DNA from: Conexibacter arvalis
GTDB lineage: Bacteria > Actinomycetota > Thermoleophilia > Solirubrobacterales > Solirubrobacteraceae
DNA: 64,000 bases
NCBI RefSeq assembly: GCF_014199525.1
Contig: NZ_JACHNU010000001.1
Span: 682,001-746,000, forward strand
Direction: 5' to 3'
The position numbers and the translations under genes are program-made. Below the pieces are notes generated by a model. That model saw only the letters and a program-made list of their open reading frames with translations. It had not been told where the DNA came from and searched no databases. Below, piece by piece: positions 36,792-46,201 of this stretch. How positions within the stretch are numbered: position 1 is the first letter of the stretch; the number at the start of each line of letters is the position of its first letter.

Positions 36792-37805
36792 GTGAGCAGC
36801 GTCCCGCCCCCACGGTCCGGCCAGGAGCCCGAGCTGCCCGAGCGGCCGTCGGGCGCGCCCCGCTTCACGCCGCCCGTCTCGCCGACGCCCGGGCCGACGC
36901 CCGGCCCGCCTCCCGGCCCGCCGGCGCAGCCCTCGCCGCCCGGCGGCTCGGACGGTGACGGGCGCCCGCGGTTCGTCGTCGCGGACGCCGAGCAGCCGCC
37001 GGGCGAGCCGGAGACGGCGTGGCGCGGCTGGATGGCGCCGCTGGCGCTGTTCGGTGCCTTCGTCGTCGCCTTCCTTGGGCAGGCGGTGATCCTCGCCGTC
37101 GGCAGCATCTTCGGCATGGACGCCAGCGACCCGTCGCCGGCGGCCAACATCGTCGCGACGCTGTTCCAGGACGCCGCCTTCGTCGGGGTCGCGATCCTCT
37201 TCGCCCGCTCGGTCGGCCCGGTCACCCCGCGGCAGTTCGGCCTGCAGCGGACCCCGTGGGGGCCGGCGATCGGCTGGTCGGTGCTCGTCGCGCTCTCCTT
37301 CTACCTGCTGAGCGGCCTGTGGGGCGCGCTGATCGACGTCGAGGGCAACGACCAGCTCCCCGACTCGCTCGGCGTCGACCGCAGCACGGTCGCGTTCGTC
37401 GCCGTCTGCGTGCTGGTGACGGTGATCGCGCCGCTCGCCGAGGAGTTCCTCTTCCGCGGCTTCTTCTTCGGCGCGCTGCGCAACTGGAGCGGCGTCTGGA
37501 TCGCGGCGATCATCACCGGCGTCGTCTTCGGCGGGATCCACGCCGGCGGCACCGACGTCGAGTACCTGCCGCCGCTGATGCTGCTCGGCTTCCTGCTCTG
37601 CGTGCTGCGCTGGAGGACCGGCTCGCTGCTGCCGTGCATCGGCCTGCATGCCTTCAACAACGCGATCGCGTTCGGCGTGACGGCGGCCGACTGGGACGCC
37701 TGGCAGGTGATCCTGCTGGTCGTCGGCGCCGTCGCCGTCTCGCTGCTGCTGTGCCGTCCGCTGCTCGACCTCGGCGCGCAGGGGCGACGGCGCGCGGCGA
37801 CCTGA
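36792..37805 (+). CDS. CPBP-family intramembrane glutamic protease
   Basis: A 337-residue protein. The first 85 residues are Pro/Gly-rich and disordered, then about eight membrane helices. The CPBP (Abi/Rce1) motifs are there: LAEEFLFRG (paired Glu and Arg), GGIHAG and HAFNNAIAF. Members cleave in the membrane plane, process peptides or serve immunity to bacteriocins. GTG at 36792 gives the most compact start. It follows the HAD gene by 10 bases. Confidence 0.86.
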   Translation: MSSVPPPRSGQEPELPERPSGAPRFTPPVSPTPGPTPGPPPGPPAQPSPPGGSDGDGRPRFVVADAEQPPGEPETAWRGWMAPLALFGAFVVAFLGQAVILAVGSIFGMDASDPSPAANIVATLFQDAAFVGVAILFARSVGPVTPRQFGLQRTPWGPAIGWSVLVALSFYLLSGLWGALIDVEGNDQLPDSLGVDRSTVAFVAVCVLVTVIAPLAEEFLFRGFFFGALRNWSGVWIAAIITGVVFGGIHAGGTDVEYLPPLMLLGFLLCVLRWRTGSLLPCIGLHAFNNAIAFGVTAADWDAWQVILLVVGAVAVSLLLCRPLLDLGAQGRRRAAT

Positions 37806-37837
37806 CGACATGCGGCTGCACTAGGATCTCGCCCCCC

Positions 37838-38932
37838 ATGACCGGTCGTACAGCACTCTCCGCCTTCGCCGCCGCGCTCGCGCTGGCCGCAGCTCCCGCC
37901 GTCGCGCTCGCCGACGAGGCGCCCGCTACCGCCGACCCGATCGCCGCGGCCGCGGCGACGCCGAGCGCGCAGCAGCAGGCGCCGGAGGGCGCGCCGGCCG
38001 AGGGCGCGGAGACGCCGGCGCCCGCGCCGAGAAGAGCGGTGCGACAGGCCGGCGGTCGGATCGGCGCGTCGTTCGTCAGCGGGGTCTACCGCGTCGGCGG
38101 CAAGACGCTGACGATCCCCGGCAGAGTCGTGCGCGTGAGAGGGCGGGTCGTCCCGTACGTGCCCGGTCAGAAGGTCAGAGTGCGGGTCTGGCTCGGCGAC
38201 AGGCTGGCCAAGCAGGTGACGGTCGCGCCGAAGCCGACGAAGACGAAGAAGACCGCGGTCTTCCGCGCGAAGTTCACCGCCGGCAGAGTCGGCGACGTCA
38301 AGGTCTTCGCGGTCCACGAGGAGACCCCGGCGCAGAAGCGGCTGGCGTCGAAGGCGGCCGCCGTCTCGGTCGTCGCGCCGACGGCCGGCTTCGGCACGCG
38401 CAGCCCGTTCGTCCAGCTCGTCCAGCAGAAGCTCGCCGCGCTCGGCTTCGCCGTCCCGCGCAGCGGCGTCTACGACGGCGGCACGGCCCGCGCCGTCGAG
38501 GCCCATCGCAAGATGCTCGGGTTGGCCCGCCTGCAGACGCTCGACGCGACGGTCGTCGACAAGCTGCTGCGCGGCCAGGGCGGCTTCAAGGTCCGCTACC
38601 CGCAGCACGGCCGCCACGTCGAGGCCCACCTCGGCAAGCAGGTGCTCGCGCTGATCGAGAACGGCAGAGTCGTCCGCGCGTACACGACCAGCTCCGGCAC
38701 CGCCGCGACCCCGACGGTGCTCGGCACCTACCGCTTCTACTGGAAGCAGCCCGGCGTGAACAACAGAGAGATGGTTCACTCGAGCTACTTCATCCGCGGC
38801 TACGCGATCCACGGCTACAAGTCGGTCCCGACCTACCCGGCCAGCCACGGCTGCCTGCGGGTCCCGATCCCCGACGCGCTCAGCATCTACAACTGGGTGC
38901 GGCTCGGCGACCGGATCGACGTCTACTACTGA
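37838..38932 (+). CDS. L,D-transpeptidase with peptidoglycan-binding domain
   Basis: A 364-residue secreted enzyme. The signal peptide (about residues 1-26, ending ALADEAP) is followed by a Pro/Ala linker, a beta-rich basic domain (about 80-185), a peptidoglycan-binding domain (SPFVQLVQQKLAALGF, near 195-250) and a YkuD domain with IHGYKSVPTYPASHGCLR and Cys339 as nucleophile. It makes 3-3 cross-links or attaches proteins to peptidoglycan. pyrE begins 13 bases later, an unexpected neighbour. Confidence 0.92.
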   Translation: MTGRTALSAFAAALALAAAPAVALADEAPATADPIAAAAATPSAQQQAPEGAPAEGAETPAPAPRRAVRQAGGRIGASFVSGVYRVGGKTLTIPGRVVRVRGRVVPYVPGQKVRVRVWLGDRLAKQVTVAPKPTKTKKTAVFRAKFTAGRVGDVKVFAVHEETPAQKRLASKAAAVSVVAPTAGFGTRSPFVQLVQQKLAALGFAVPRSGVYDGGTARAVEAHRKMLGLARLQTLDATVVDKLLRGQGGFKVRYPQHGRHVEAHLGKQVLALIENGRVVRAYTTSSGTAATPTVLGTYRFYWKQPGVNNREMVHSSYFIRGYAIHGYKSVPTYPASHGCLRVPIPDALSIYNWVRLGDRIDVYY

Positions 38933-38945
38933 TCGGCGGTCGCAG

Positions 38946-39527
38946 ATGAGTCTCGTGCAGCCGCCGTTCGCCGCCAAGGAGGCGCGCTCGCGCCTGATCG
39001 CCTCGCTGCGCGAGGAGGCGCTCGTGATCGGCGAGGTCGTCCTCACCAGCGGCAAGGTCGCGCAGTATCTCGTCGACGTGAAGCGGGCGATCCTGCTGCC
39101 GGAGCCGTTCTTCGCCGCCGGCGTGCTGATCGCCGAGCAGGCGAGAGCGCTCGGCGCGACCGCCGTCGGCGGGATGACGATGGGCGCCGATCCGCTCGCC
39201 TGCGCGGCGCTCGCCGGCGGCGCCGACGTGAAGGGCTTCTTCGTGCGCAAGGAGACGAAGGCCCACGGGCTCAGCCGCCGGATCGAAGGGCCGCTGCTCC
39301 AGGCCGGCGACCGCTGCCTGATCGTCGAGGACGTCGTCACGACCGGCGGCTCGACGATCCGGGCGATCGAGGCCGTCCGCGCCGAGGGTCACGAGGTCTG
39401 CGGCGTCGTCTCGATCTGCGACCGCCTCGCCGGCGGGGCCGCGGCGATCGAGGAGGCCGCGCAGGCGCCGTACGTCGCGCTCTGCACGATCGACGACGTC
39501 TACCCGCAGCGCCCCGACCGGGGGTAA
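38946..39527 (+). CDS. pyrE: Orotate phosphoribosyltransferase
   Basis: A 193-residue enzyme that joins orotate and PRPP in pyrimidine synthesis. The PRPP motif VEDVVTTGGST lies near residue 122, preceded by FVRKETKAHG, and the start GEVVLTSGKVAQYLVDVK fits the family. The 13-base gap to the L,D-transpeptidase gene suggests one transcript. No other pyr gene is nearby. Confidence 0.94.
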   Translation: MSLVQPPFAAKEARSRLIASLREEALVIGEVVLTSGKVAQYLVDVKRAILLPEPFFAAGVLIAEQARALGATAVGGMTMGADPLACAALAGGADVKGFFVRKETKAHGLSRRIEGPLLQAGDRCLIVEDVVTTGGSTIRAIEAVRAEGHEVCGVVSICDRLAGGAAAIEEAAQAPYVALCTIDDVYPQRPDRG

Positions 39528-39570
39528 GGGAGCGCGGCCGGCGCCCGCCGGGCCCGCGGCCCGGCCTGGC

Positions 39571-40203
39571 TCAGCTCGGCCGCTCGGAGTGGAGCGAGTC
39601 GACGACCCTGCCGACGACGCGGCGGGCCGGCGCGTCCGGCGACAGGGCGCTGCGGAAGGCGAGCAGCGTGAAGGTGGCGGCGCCGCGGCGCTGCAGCGCG
39701 ACCAGCGTGATCGCCTGTCTCACGCCGGTCTGTCTGAACGTCCCGGTCGCCGTCGCGACCGCGCCCGGGTACGGGGAGGCCTCGAGCCTGCGCGGCGCGG
39801 TCGAGCGCAGCCGTCTGTAGCCCTGCAGCGAGGCGATCGCCTCGCGCGCGTAGGTCTCCGGCGCGACGACTCTCCCGGGCGCGCTCCTGTCCGCGCCGAG
39901 GGCGATCGCGAGCGTGCGGTCGCGCGAGCGCAGCACGAGCGTGCCGTCGCTGCGGCGGGCCGTCCACCCGGGCGGGAGCCCGACGGTGAAGCCGCCCTCG
40001 GGATCGCGTACCCGGCGCCAGCCGTCGGGCAGGCGCGGCTGCGGACCGGCCGGCGCGACGGGCACGGGCGCGACGGTGCCGGTCGTCGCGATGATCGTCT
40101 TGGCGTCACTGCCGCCGCGGTCGCCGAAGACGGCGACGGTCAGCGCGGCGGCTGTCAGCGCGCAGGCTGTGAGCAGCACTGCGCGTCGGGCCGACCTCGA
40201 CAT
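39571..40203 (-). CDS. Secreted or membrane-anchored protein of unknown function
   Basis: A 210-residue protein with an N-terminal hydrophobic segment (about residues 8-25) and a soluble domain. The domain begins PDGWRRVRDPEGGFTVGLPPGW, the pattern of PsbP/LpqN-like surface proteins whose fold binds small hydrophobic molecules. It is not clearly a lipoprotein (no lipobox Cys). It converges with pyrE (43-base gap). The function is unknown. Confidence 0.65.
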   Translation of the reverse strand: MSRSARRAVLLTACALTAAALTVAVFGDRGGSDAKTIIATTGTVAPVPVAPAGPQPRLPDGWRRVRDPEGGFTVGLPPGWTARRSDGTLVLRSRDRTLAIALGADRSAPGRVVAPETYAREAIASLQGYRRLRSTAPRRLEASPYPGAVATATGTFRQTGVRQAITLVALQRRGAATFTLLAFRSALSPDAPARRVVGRVVDSLHSERPS

Positions 40204-40236
40204 CGGTCAAGCGTAGAAGATGCCCCGGGCGGGAGG

Positions 40237-41406
40237 TCACGGCGCAACAGCGCGATCTGGTCCCTCGCCCGTCGGAGCGGTCGCTTCCAGCTCCTCCGTC
40301 GCGGCCCTCCGCGCGGCCAGGCGGACCGCCCTGCGCGCCTCGTCGCCGTCGAGGCCGAGCGCGCGCAGCAGGTCGACGGCGGTCGAGCGCACCTGGCCGA
40401 CGAGCACGCTGACCGAGAGGTTGCCGGTCCGCTCGAGCACGAGCGTCGCGCGCGCCGCCGCCCGCAGCGCGTCCGCGCGCGGCCCCTCGACGCCGGCGTC
40501 TCCCGCGAGGGCGCCGTCGAAGCCGCGCACCGCGGCCGCCAGCTCGCGCAGCGCGAGCGGGATCTCCGGCGGCACGTGGTCGGCGAGCTGCAGCGCCCGC
40601 AGCGCGCCGCGGGCCAGCACGCGGGTGTTGCGGACGGCGTGGTCGAGCTGCGGGTCGGCCTCGGCGTACTGCGCGACCCGCTCGCGCGTCCGCCACCGCG
40701 GCGGTGCGAGCCGCGCGGTCTCGCCGGCCGCCAGCACCGCGCTGTGGAAGGCGCCGGCCTTCGCGTCGAGGCCGCGCGCCCGCGCCAGCGCCCGCTCGCC
40801 GGCCGCCGCGTCGCCGTCGGCGAGCGCCTGCGCGACGGCGTCGAGCGTCGCCGCCAGCTCGCTCAGCAGCGGCCGGACCGTCCGCCGCGCGAGCGCGAGC
40901 GGGTCGACCGGCAGCGCGATCGAGACGGCGAGCCCGACGAGGCCGCCGGTGAAGGCGTCGATCACCCGGCCCCAGTAAATGCCTTCCGTCGGCGGCTGGA
41001 GCGTGACGACGAGGATCGCGGAGACGCCGGCCTGGGTGATCAGCAGCGGGCCGCCGCCGAGGAATACGGCCGCGCCCATCGCCAGCGCGATCACCAGCAT
41101 CAGCTGCCAGGTGCCGACGCCGATGCCGGCGATCAGCAGGTCGCCGATCGCGATCCCGAGCGAGACGCCGACGATCAGCTCGATCGTCCGCCTGCCGCGC
41201 TCGACGTAGGTCGCGCCGAGGCAGATGATCGCCGCGATCGGCGCGAAGAACGGCCGCGCGTGGCCGAAGAGGCCGGTCGCGATCAGCCATGCGCCGCCGG
41301 CCGCGAGCGCCGCCTGCACGATCGCGAGTCCGGCGCGGCGGACGTCGTCGAGGCGGCTGCGCAGCCGCAGGCGGTCGCGGGCGATGCTGTTCACGGTGAA
41401 CAGCAT
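40237..41406 (-). CDS. FUSC/aromatic-acid-exporter-like membrane protein
   Basis: A 389-residue protein with about six membrane helices in the first 190 residues (for example PIAAIICLGATYVERGRR and IELIVGVSLGIAIGDLL) and a long helical cytoplasmic half. This matches the FUSC/ArAE family of exporters seen in bacteria (YccS, AaeB, and actinobacterial paralogs). An ATG at 41406 is preferred; an open frame to 41475 overlaps the tRNA-Arg region. The transported compound is unknown. Confidence 0.78.
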   Translation of the reverse strand: MLFTVNSIARDRLRLRSRLDDVRRAGLAIVQAALAAGGAWLIATGLFGHARPFFAPIAAIICLGATYVERGRRTIELIVGVSLGIAIGDLLIAGIGVGTWQLMLVIALAMGAAVFLGGGPLLITQAGVSAILVVTLQPPTEGIYWGRVIDAFTGGLVGLAVSIALPVDPLALARRTVRPLLSELAATLDAVAQALADGDAAAGERALARARGLDAKAGAFHSAVLAAGETARLAPPRWRTRERVAQYAEADPQLDHAVRNTRVLARGALRALQLADHVPPEIPLALRELAAAVRGFDGALAGDAGVEGPRADALRAAARATLVLERTGNLSVSVLVGQVRSTAVDLLRALGLDGDEARRAVRLAARRAATEELEATAPTGEGPDRAVAP

Positions 41407-41486
41407 GCCCGCGACCGCGGCGCGGCAGCGTGAGCGACGCCACGGAGGGCGGAGCGAGGGGCGCGAGCGGGGCAACCGACGACGGA

Positions 41487-41560
41487 TGCCCCGACCTGGA
41501 TTCGAACCAGGGGCCTGCTCCTTAGGAGGGAGCCGCTCTATCCAGCTGAGCTATCGGGGC
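41487..41560 (-). tRNA. tRNA-Arg (anticodon CCT)
   Basis: On the minus strand the acceptor GCCCCGA pairs with TCGGGGC. The D arm contains GCTCAGCTGGATAGAGC, the anticodon loop CTCCTAA has CCT at 41526-41524, and the T loop has GTTCGAATC. The discriminator is A and the CCA end is not encoded. It reads AGG. This matters because AGA is a common codon in this window and would need a different tRNA (TCT), not seen here. Confidence 0.95.
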
Positions 41561-41730
41561 GCGAGGCACAGCGTAATGGTTCATGTATACGCCGCGAGCC
41601 TGTGCTATGTCTCGATCCGAACAGGAGTCGCGCCTTCGCACTCGAACAGTGAGCGAGGTCGGTCAGTTCGGGATGCGACGATGAGAACGGCAGCGCACTG
41701 CGACGCGAAACGGGCGGCCGGAGCCGGCCC

Positions 41731-42702
41731 GTGAGCGTCGGCGTGCCGGACCTGCTGGGCGCTCCGCCCGGGGGCGCCGGCCTCGAAGGCGGCGGCAGCG
41801 CGCGCACCCCCGCGCAGCTGTTCTGGGCGCGGCTGCGCCGCGACCGCGCCGCGATGGTCGCGCTGGCCGTCGTCGCGCTGCTCGTGCTCGCGGCGCTGCT
41901 CGCGCCGCTGCTGGTGAGCGTCCTCGGCCTCCCCGGACCCGACGCGCGCGACCCCGACGCGCTCGACGCCTTCGGCACGCCGGCGGGGCCGAGCGCCGCC
42001 CATCCCTTCGGCGTCGACGACTTCGGCCGCGACGTCCTCTCGCGCACCATCTACGGCGCCCGCGTCTCGCTGCTGATCGGCATCGTCGGGACGGCGCTCG
42101 CCGTCGTGCTCGGCGTCGCGCTCGGCCTCGTCGCCGGCTGGTACCGCGGCTGGCTCGACACGCTGCTGCAGGGGTTGGTCGACGTGATGCTGTCGTTCCC
42201 GGTGCTGCTGCTCGGGCTCGGCATCGCCTCGGCGTGCACGTTCGGCGAGGGCTGCGCCGGCGGACTGATCCAGCCGGGCCTGCGGACGGTGCTGCTCGTC
42301 GTCGTGGCTGTCGGCTGGACCGTCGTGGCGCGCGTCGTGCGCGGGCAGGTGCTCGCATTGCGAGAGCGCGAGTTCGTCGATGCCGCGCGGGCTTCCGGCG
42401 CCTCCGATCGACGGATCCTGATCGGTGAGATCCTGCCCAACCTGCTCCCGACGGTGATCGTCTACTCAAGTGTGATGATCCCGCAGACGATCTTGTTGGA
42501 AGCGGCGTTGTCCTTCCTGGGTGTGGGAGTGTCACCGTCGACGCCGAGCTGGGGCTCGATGATCGCGGACGCCGCACCGAACTTCGACACGCAATGGTGG
42601 TACATGCTGTTCCCCGGCCTGGCGCTGCTCGTCACCGTGATGGCGTTCAACGTCCTCGGTGACGGCGTGCAGGACGCACTCGACCCAACGACAAGACGGT
42701 GA
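41731..42702 (+). CDS. ABC transporter permease (DppC/OppC type)
   Basis: A 323-residue inner-membrane permease of the peptide/nickel importer family. The N-terminal OppC-type segment, five to six helices and the EAA loop (EFVDAARASGASDRRILIGEILPN) are visible. It starts with GTG at 41731 behind a 170-base gap that probably contains the operon promoter. Its stop overlaps the upstream GTG of the binding-protein frame. The order here is C-type permease, binding protein, B-type permease, an uncommon arrangement. Confidence 0.88.
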   Translation: MSVGVPDLLGAPPGGAGLEGGGSARTPAQLFWARLRRDRAAMVALAVVALLVLAALLAPLLVSVLGLPGPDARDPDALDAFGTPAGPSAAHPFGVDDFGRDVLSRTIYGARVSLLIGIVGTALAVVLGVALGLVAGWYRGWLDTLLQGLVDVMLSFPVLLLGLGIASACTFGEGCAGGLIQPGLRTVLLVVVAVGWTVVARVVRGQVLALREREFVDAARASGASDRRILIGEILPNLLPTVIVYSSVMIPQTILLEAALSFLGVGVSPSTPSWGSMIADAAPNFDTQWWYMLFPGLALLVTVMAFNVLGDGVQDALDPTTRR

Positions 42703-42737
42703 AGACGATCTCCTCCCTGACGATGAAAGGACCGGCG

Positions 42738-44525
42738 ATGCCCCGGCTCCTCGCGCGGATTCTCCTGGCGGGCCTCCTGTGCCTCACGCTCCCGCTCCTC
42801 CTGGCCGCGTGCGGCGGCGACGACGACGGCGGGGCGGACGGGACCGCCGCGGCGACGACGCCCGGCGCCGGGGACGGCGCCGGCGGCAGAAGCGGGGGCG
42901 TGCTGAGAATCGTCACCGAGGAGGACCTCGCCGCGCCGCTCGACGCCGGCGCGACCTACTCCGCCGGCGCGTTCAACGTGCTGACCGCGACCAACCGGCC
43001 GCTCTACCGCTACCTGCCCGACGATCCGACCAGAGCGGTCCCCGACCTGGCGGCCGCCGCGCCGGAGGTCTCCGACGACGGCAGAACCGTCACGGTGAGA
43101 ATTCGCGACGGCGTCAGATACAGCCCGCCGGTGAATCGAGAGGTCGTCGCCAGAGACGTCAAGTACGCGATCGAGCGCGGCTTCAGCCCCGCGGTCGGCA
43201 ACGGCTACGCCGGCCTCTACTACGGCGCCGTGATCGGCGCCGACAGAGCGACCGGCGGCCCGATCGCCGGCATCACCGCGCCCGACGACCGGACGCTCGT
43301 CTTCAGGCTGCGCCGGCCGACCGGCGGGCTGCTGGCGGAGGCGCTGGTGCTGCCGCTGTCGGCGCCGGTGCCGGCGGAGTACGCGCGCAGATTCGACCGC
43401 GTCGGCGAGGGCGAGACCAGCCAGTACGTCAACCATCAGGTGGCGACCGGCCCCTACCGCTTCAAGGCCGACGCGAGCGGCAGAGTCCTCGGCGCCGGCA
43501 TCGTCCCCGGCCGCAGATACGTGCTCGAGCGCAACCCCAGCTGGGACCCGGCGACCGACGACCGCCCCGCCCACCTCGACGGGATCGAGTGGTCGGTCGG
43601 CAACGACCCGAACGTCGCCGGCCGGCAGGTGCTCGAGGGCAGCGGGATGTCGCTCGGCGACACGCCGACCGCCGCGCTGATCAAGCGGGCGGTCGAGCAG
43701 CACCCCGACCAGATCTTCTTCAGCCCCGGCGCCGGCTCGCGCTTCGCGGCGCTCAACACGCAGATCCCGCCGTTCGACGACCCGAACCTGCGCAAGGCGG
43801 TCGCGGCGGCGCTCGACCGCAACCAGATGCGGCTCGTGCGCGGCGGCGAGGTGCTCGGCGACCCCGCGACCCACTTCCTCTACCCCGGCGTCTCGGGCTT
43901 CGAGGAGGCCGGCGGCATGGAGGGCCCGGGCGTCGACTTCCTCGCCAACCCGGACGGCGACATGGAGCTCGCGAGAAGGTACCTGGCCGCCGCCGGCTAC
44001 CCGGACGGGAGATACACCGGCAGCGAGACGGTCGACGTCGTCGGCGACTCCGGCGACCCGTCGGACAAGAACGCGCAGATCTTCGACGAGACGCTCAGAT
44101 CGCTCGGCTTCAGAACGAAGCTGCGGCTGGTCGACTCCGGCACGATGTACGGCAGATTCTGCACCGTGCCGAGAGCCAAGGTGGAGGTCTGCCCCAACCT
44201 TGGCTGGCAACGCGACTTCGACGACCCGCAGACGGTGCTCTACGCCGCCTTCAGCGGCGACGCGATCGCCGCGCAGAACAACACGAACATCCCGCAGCTC
44301 GACGACCCGGCGATCAACGCCGCGATGGCGAGAGCGGAGTTGCTCGTCGACAAGCAGGAACGCGCCGAGGCGTGGGCGAAGATCGATCGCATGATCACCG
44401 AGACCGGTGCCGCGATCCCGTGGCTGTGGGACAAGCAGCCGGTCCTCTCCTCAAAGGACGTCCACTGCGCGCACCAGGTCTGGAACCAGGGGCACTGCGA
44501 CCTCGCGTTCAGCTCGCTGAGATAG
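42738..44525 (+). CDS. Extracellular solute-binding lipoprotein (family 5)
   Basis: A lipoprotein of 595 residues of the oligopeptide-binding (SBP_bac_5) family. The signal ends in a lipobox (LLLAACGG, Cys near residue 23) and is followed by a Gly/Asp/Ala linker. The family features are LTATNRPLYRYLPDDP, GRTVTVRIRDGVRY, RDVKYAIERGF and the long second lobe. I use ATG 42738 (AAAGGA 6 bases before); GTG 42699 in the same frame overlaps the permease stop and is an alternative. Arginine codons are mostly AGA. It binds a peptide or similar ligand for the adjacent permeases. Confidence 0.88.
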   Translation: MPRLLARILLAGLLCLTLPLLLAACGGDDDGGADGTAAATTPGAGDGAGGRSGGVLRIVTEEDLAAPLDAGATYSAGAFNVLTATNRPLYRYLPDDPTRAVPDLAAAAPEVSDDGRTVTVRIRDGVRYSPPVNREVVARDVKYAIERGFSPAVGNGYAGLYYGAVIGADRATGGPIAGITAPDDRTLVFRLRRPTGGLLAEALVLPLSAPVPAEYARRFDRVGEGETSQYVNHQVATGPYRFKADASGRVLGAGIVPGRRYVLERNPSWDPATDDRPAHLDGIEWSVGNDPNVAGRQVLEGSGMSLGDTPTAALIKRAVEQHPDQIFFSPGAGSRFAALNTQIPPFDDPNLRKAVAAALDRNQMRLVRGGEVLGDPATHFLYPGVSGFEEAGGMEGPGVDFLANPDGDMELARRYLAAAGYPDGRYTGSETVDVVGDSGDPSDKNAQIFDETLRSLGFRTKLRLVDSGTMYGRFCTVPRAKVEVCPNLGWQRDFDDPQTVLYAAFSGDAIAAQNNTNIPQLDDPAINAAMARAELLVDKQERAEAWAKIDRMITETGAAIPWLWDKQPVLSSKDVHCAHQVWNQGHCDLAFSSLR

Positions 44526-44571
44526 CGCCGCGCCCGCGCCGGTGCGGCCCCGCGGCGGGGGCGCGCCGGCG

Positions 44572-45534
44572 ATGATGCGCTACGTCGCGCGCCGCCTCCT
44601 GTGGGGGGCGGCGCTGCTGCTGCTCGTCTGCGCGCTCACCTTCGTCCTCTTCTTCCTGCTGCCGTCGGGCGACCCGGCGGCGCTGCGCGCCGGCAGAGAC
44701 GCCTCGCCCGAGACGCTCGCGCGCGTGCGCGAGCAGCTGCGGCTCGACGAGCCGGTCTGGGTCCAGTTCTGGACCTACGTGAAGGGCGTCGTCCTCCACT
44801 TCGACCTCGGCTACAGCTACTACAGCAGCGCGCCGGTCTCGACGCTGCTGTGGGACCGCCTGCCGGCGACGATCGCGCTGGCGCTCGGCGCGGCGGTGGT
44901 GTGGCTGGCGATCGCGACGCCGATCGGGATCCTCTCGGCGCTGCGGCGCCGCAGCTGGCTCGACCGCGTCTTCATGGGCGGCGCGCTGATCGCGATCTCG
45001 GCGCCGGTCTACTGGGTCGGCCTGCTCGCGCTCTACCTGTTCGCCGACGACATCGGGCGGTTCCCGCTGCTGCCCGGCGCCAACTCCTACGTGCCGCTGA
45101 CCGACGACCCCGGCGCGTGGTTCGGCTCGCTGCTGCTGCCGTGGCTGGTGCTGGCCGGCGCCTTCGCCGGCATCTACGCGCGGCTGCTGCGCACGAGCCT
45201 GACCGAGACGATGTCGCAGGACTTCGTCCGCACCGCGCGCGCGAAGGGGATCTCCGAGTCGCGGGTCGTCGTGCGCCACGGCGTGCGCGTCGCGATCACG
45301 CCGGTCGTGACGCTGCTCGGCGTCGACCTCGGCGTCCTGCTCGGCGGCGCGCTGCTGACCGAGGCCGTCTTCAACATCCCCGGCATCGGGCGGCTCGGCC
45401 TCGACGCGATCGTCTACGCCGACTTCCCCGTGATCCAGGGGACGGTGCTGCTGGCGGCGCTGTTCGTCGTGCTCGCCAACCTCGTCGTCGACGTCGTCTA
45501 CGCCTTCCTCGACCCGCGCGTCCGCTACGCCTGA
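44572..45534 (+). CDS. ABC transporter permease (DppB/OppB type)
   Basis: A 320-residue permease with the DppB start (MMRYVARRLLWGAALLLLV), an outer loop with PSGDPAALR and the EAA loop (QDFVRTARAKGISESRVVVRHGVR). Two ATGs in tandem (44572, 44575) are possible starts. It completes a permease pair with the DppC-like gene. The two ATPase subunits are missing from this operon; the next gene is on the other strand. Confidence 0.88.
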   Translation: MMRYVARRLLWGAALLLLVCALTFVLFFLLPSGDPAALRAGRDASPETLARVREQLRLDEPVWVQFWTYVKGVVLHFDLGYSYYSSAPVSTLLWDRLPATIALALGAAVVWLAIATPIGILSALRRRSWLDRVFMGGALIAISAPVYWVGLLALYLFADDIGRFPLLPGANSYVPLTDDPGAWFGSLLLPWLVLAGAFAGIYARLLRTSLTETMSQDFVRTARAKGISESRVVVRHGVRVAITPVVTLLGVDLGVLLGGALLTEAVFNIPGIGRLGLDAIVYADFPVIQGTVLLAALFVVLANLVVDVVYAFLDPRVRYA

Positions 45535-45552
45535 GCGCGCCGGACGCGGCGG

Positions 45553-46191
45553 CTACTCCTCCTCGTCCTCCTCGTCGTCGTCGTCCTCGACGTAGAGGCT
45601 CTCGCGGGCGAGCTCCTCGCCGCCGGCCGAGAACAGCTTCACGTCGAGGAAGTCGCCGCGGTAGTCGTCGGGCGCGATCAGCGTGAAGCGGTAGTCGACG
45701 AGCGTGCACTGGTCGACGGCGAGGTCGGCCAGCTCGGCGGTCACGACGGCGCCGTTCTTGACGAGCGGGATGCCCCAGACCAGCGTCATGTCGGCCGTTC
45801 TGCCGTGCTCGCCGCGCCACCGGCCGACGATCTCCTCGTTGACGTCGATCTGCCAGTCGGGGTTCTCGTCGGCGGTGTCGGAGGTGAAGTCGGCGTGGGC
45901 GGCGAAGTCGTCGGGCGCGCCGTTCTCGCCCTCGGCGAAGGAGACGTAGCCGTACAGCTCCAGACCGGTCGAGGTGCGAGCCGTCGCCGGCACGTAGGTG
46001 CGGCCGTTCCAGCCGCGGTCGGGGAACCAGACGACCTCGCCCGGCTCTCCCAGCTCCTCGTCGCCCGGGTCGATCTCGTTGACGGCGGCGAGGAACCAGC
46101 TGCGGAGCGTCTCGGCCCAGCGGCCGTACGGGAGCGTCTCCTGCGGCGGCTCGGCCGCGAAGCGGATGACGTAGCGATCGGTCGGCGGCAT
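45553..46191 (-). CDS. Acidic protein of unknown function
   Basis: A 212-residue soluble protein without signal peptide or membrane helix. It reads as a mixed beta/alpha domain (RYVIRFAAEPP at the start, TSTGLELYGYVSF and LVKNGAVVTAELADLAVDQC in the middle) and ends in an acidic tail (DDDDEEDEEE). I recognise no family. It follows dtd on the same strand (10-base gap) and converges with the permease gene, so it may be co-transcribed with dtd-galT. Confidence 0.65.
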   Translation of the reverse strand: MPPTDRYVIRFAAEPPQETLPYGRWAETLRSWFLAAVNEIDPGDEELGEPGEVVWFPDRGWNGRTYVPATARTSTGLELYGYVSFAEGENGAPDDFAAHADFTSDTADENPDWQIDVNEEIVGRWRGEHGRTADMTLVWGIPLVKNGAVVTAELADLAVDQCTLVDYRFTLIAPDDYRGDFLDVKLFSAGGEELARESLYVEDDDDEEDEEE

Positions 46192-46201
46192 GGCGGGCAG
46201 C

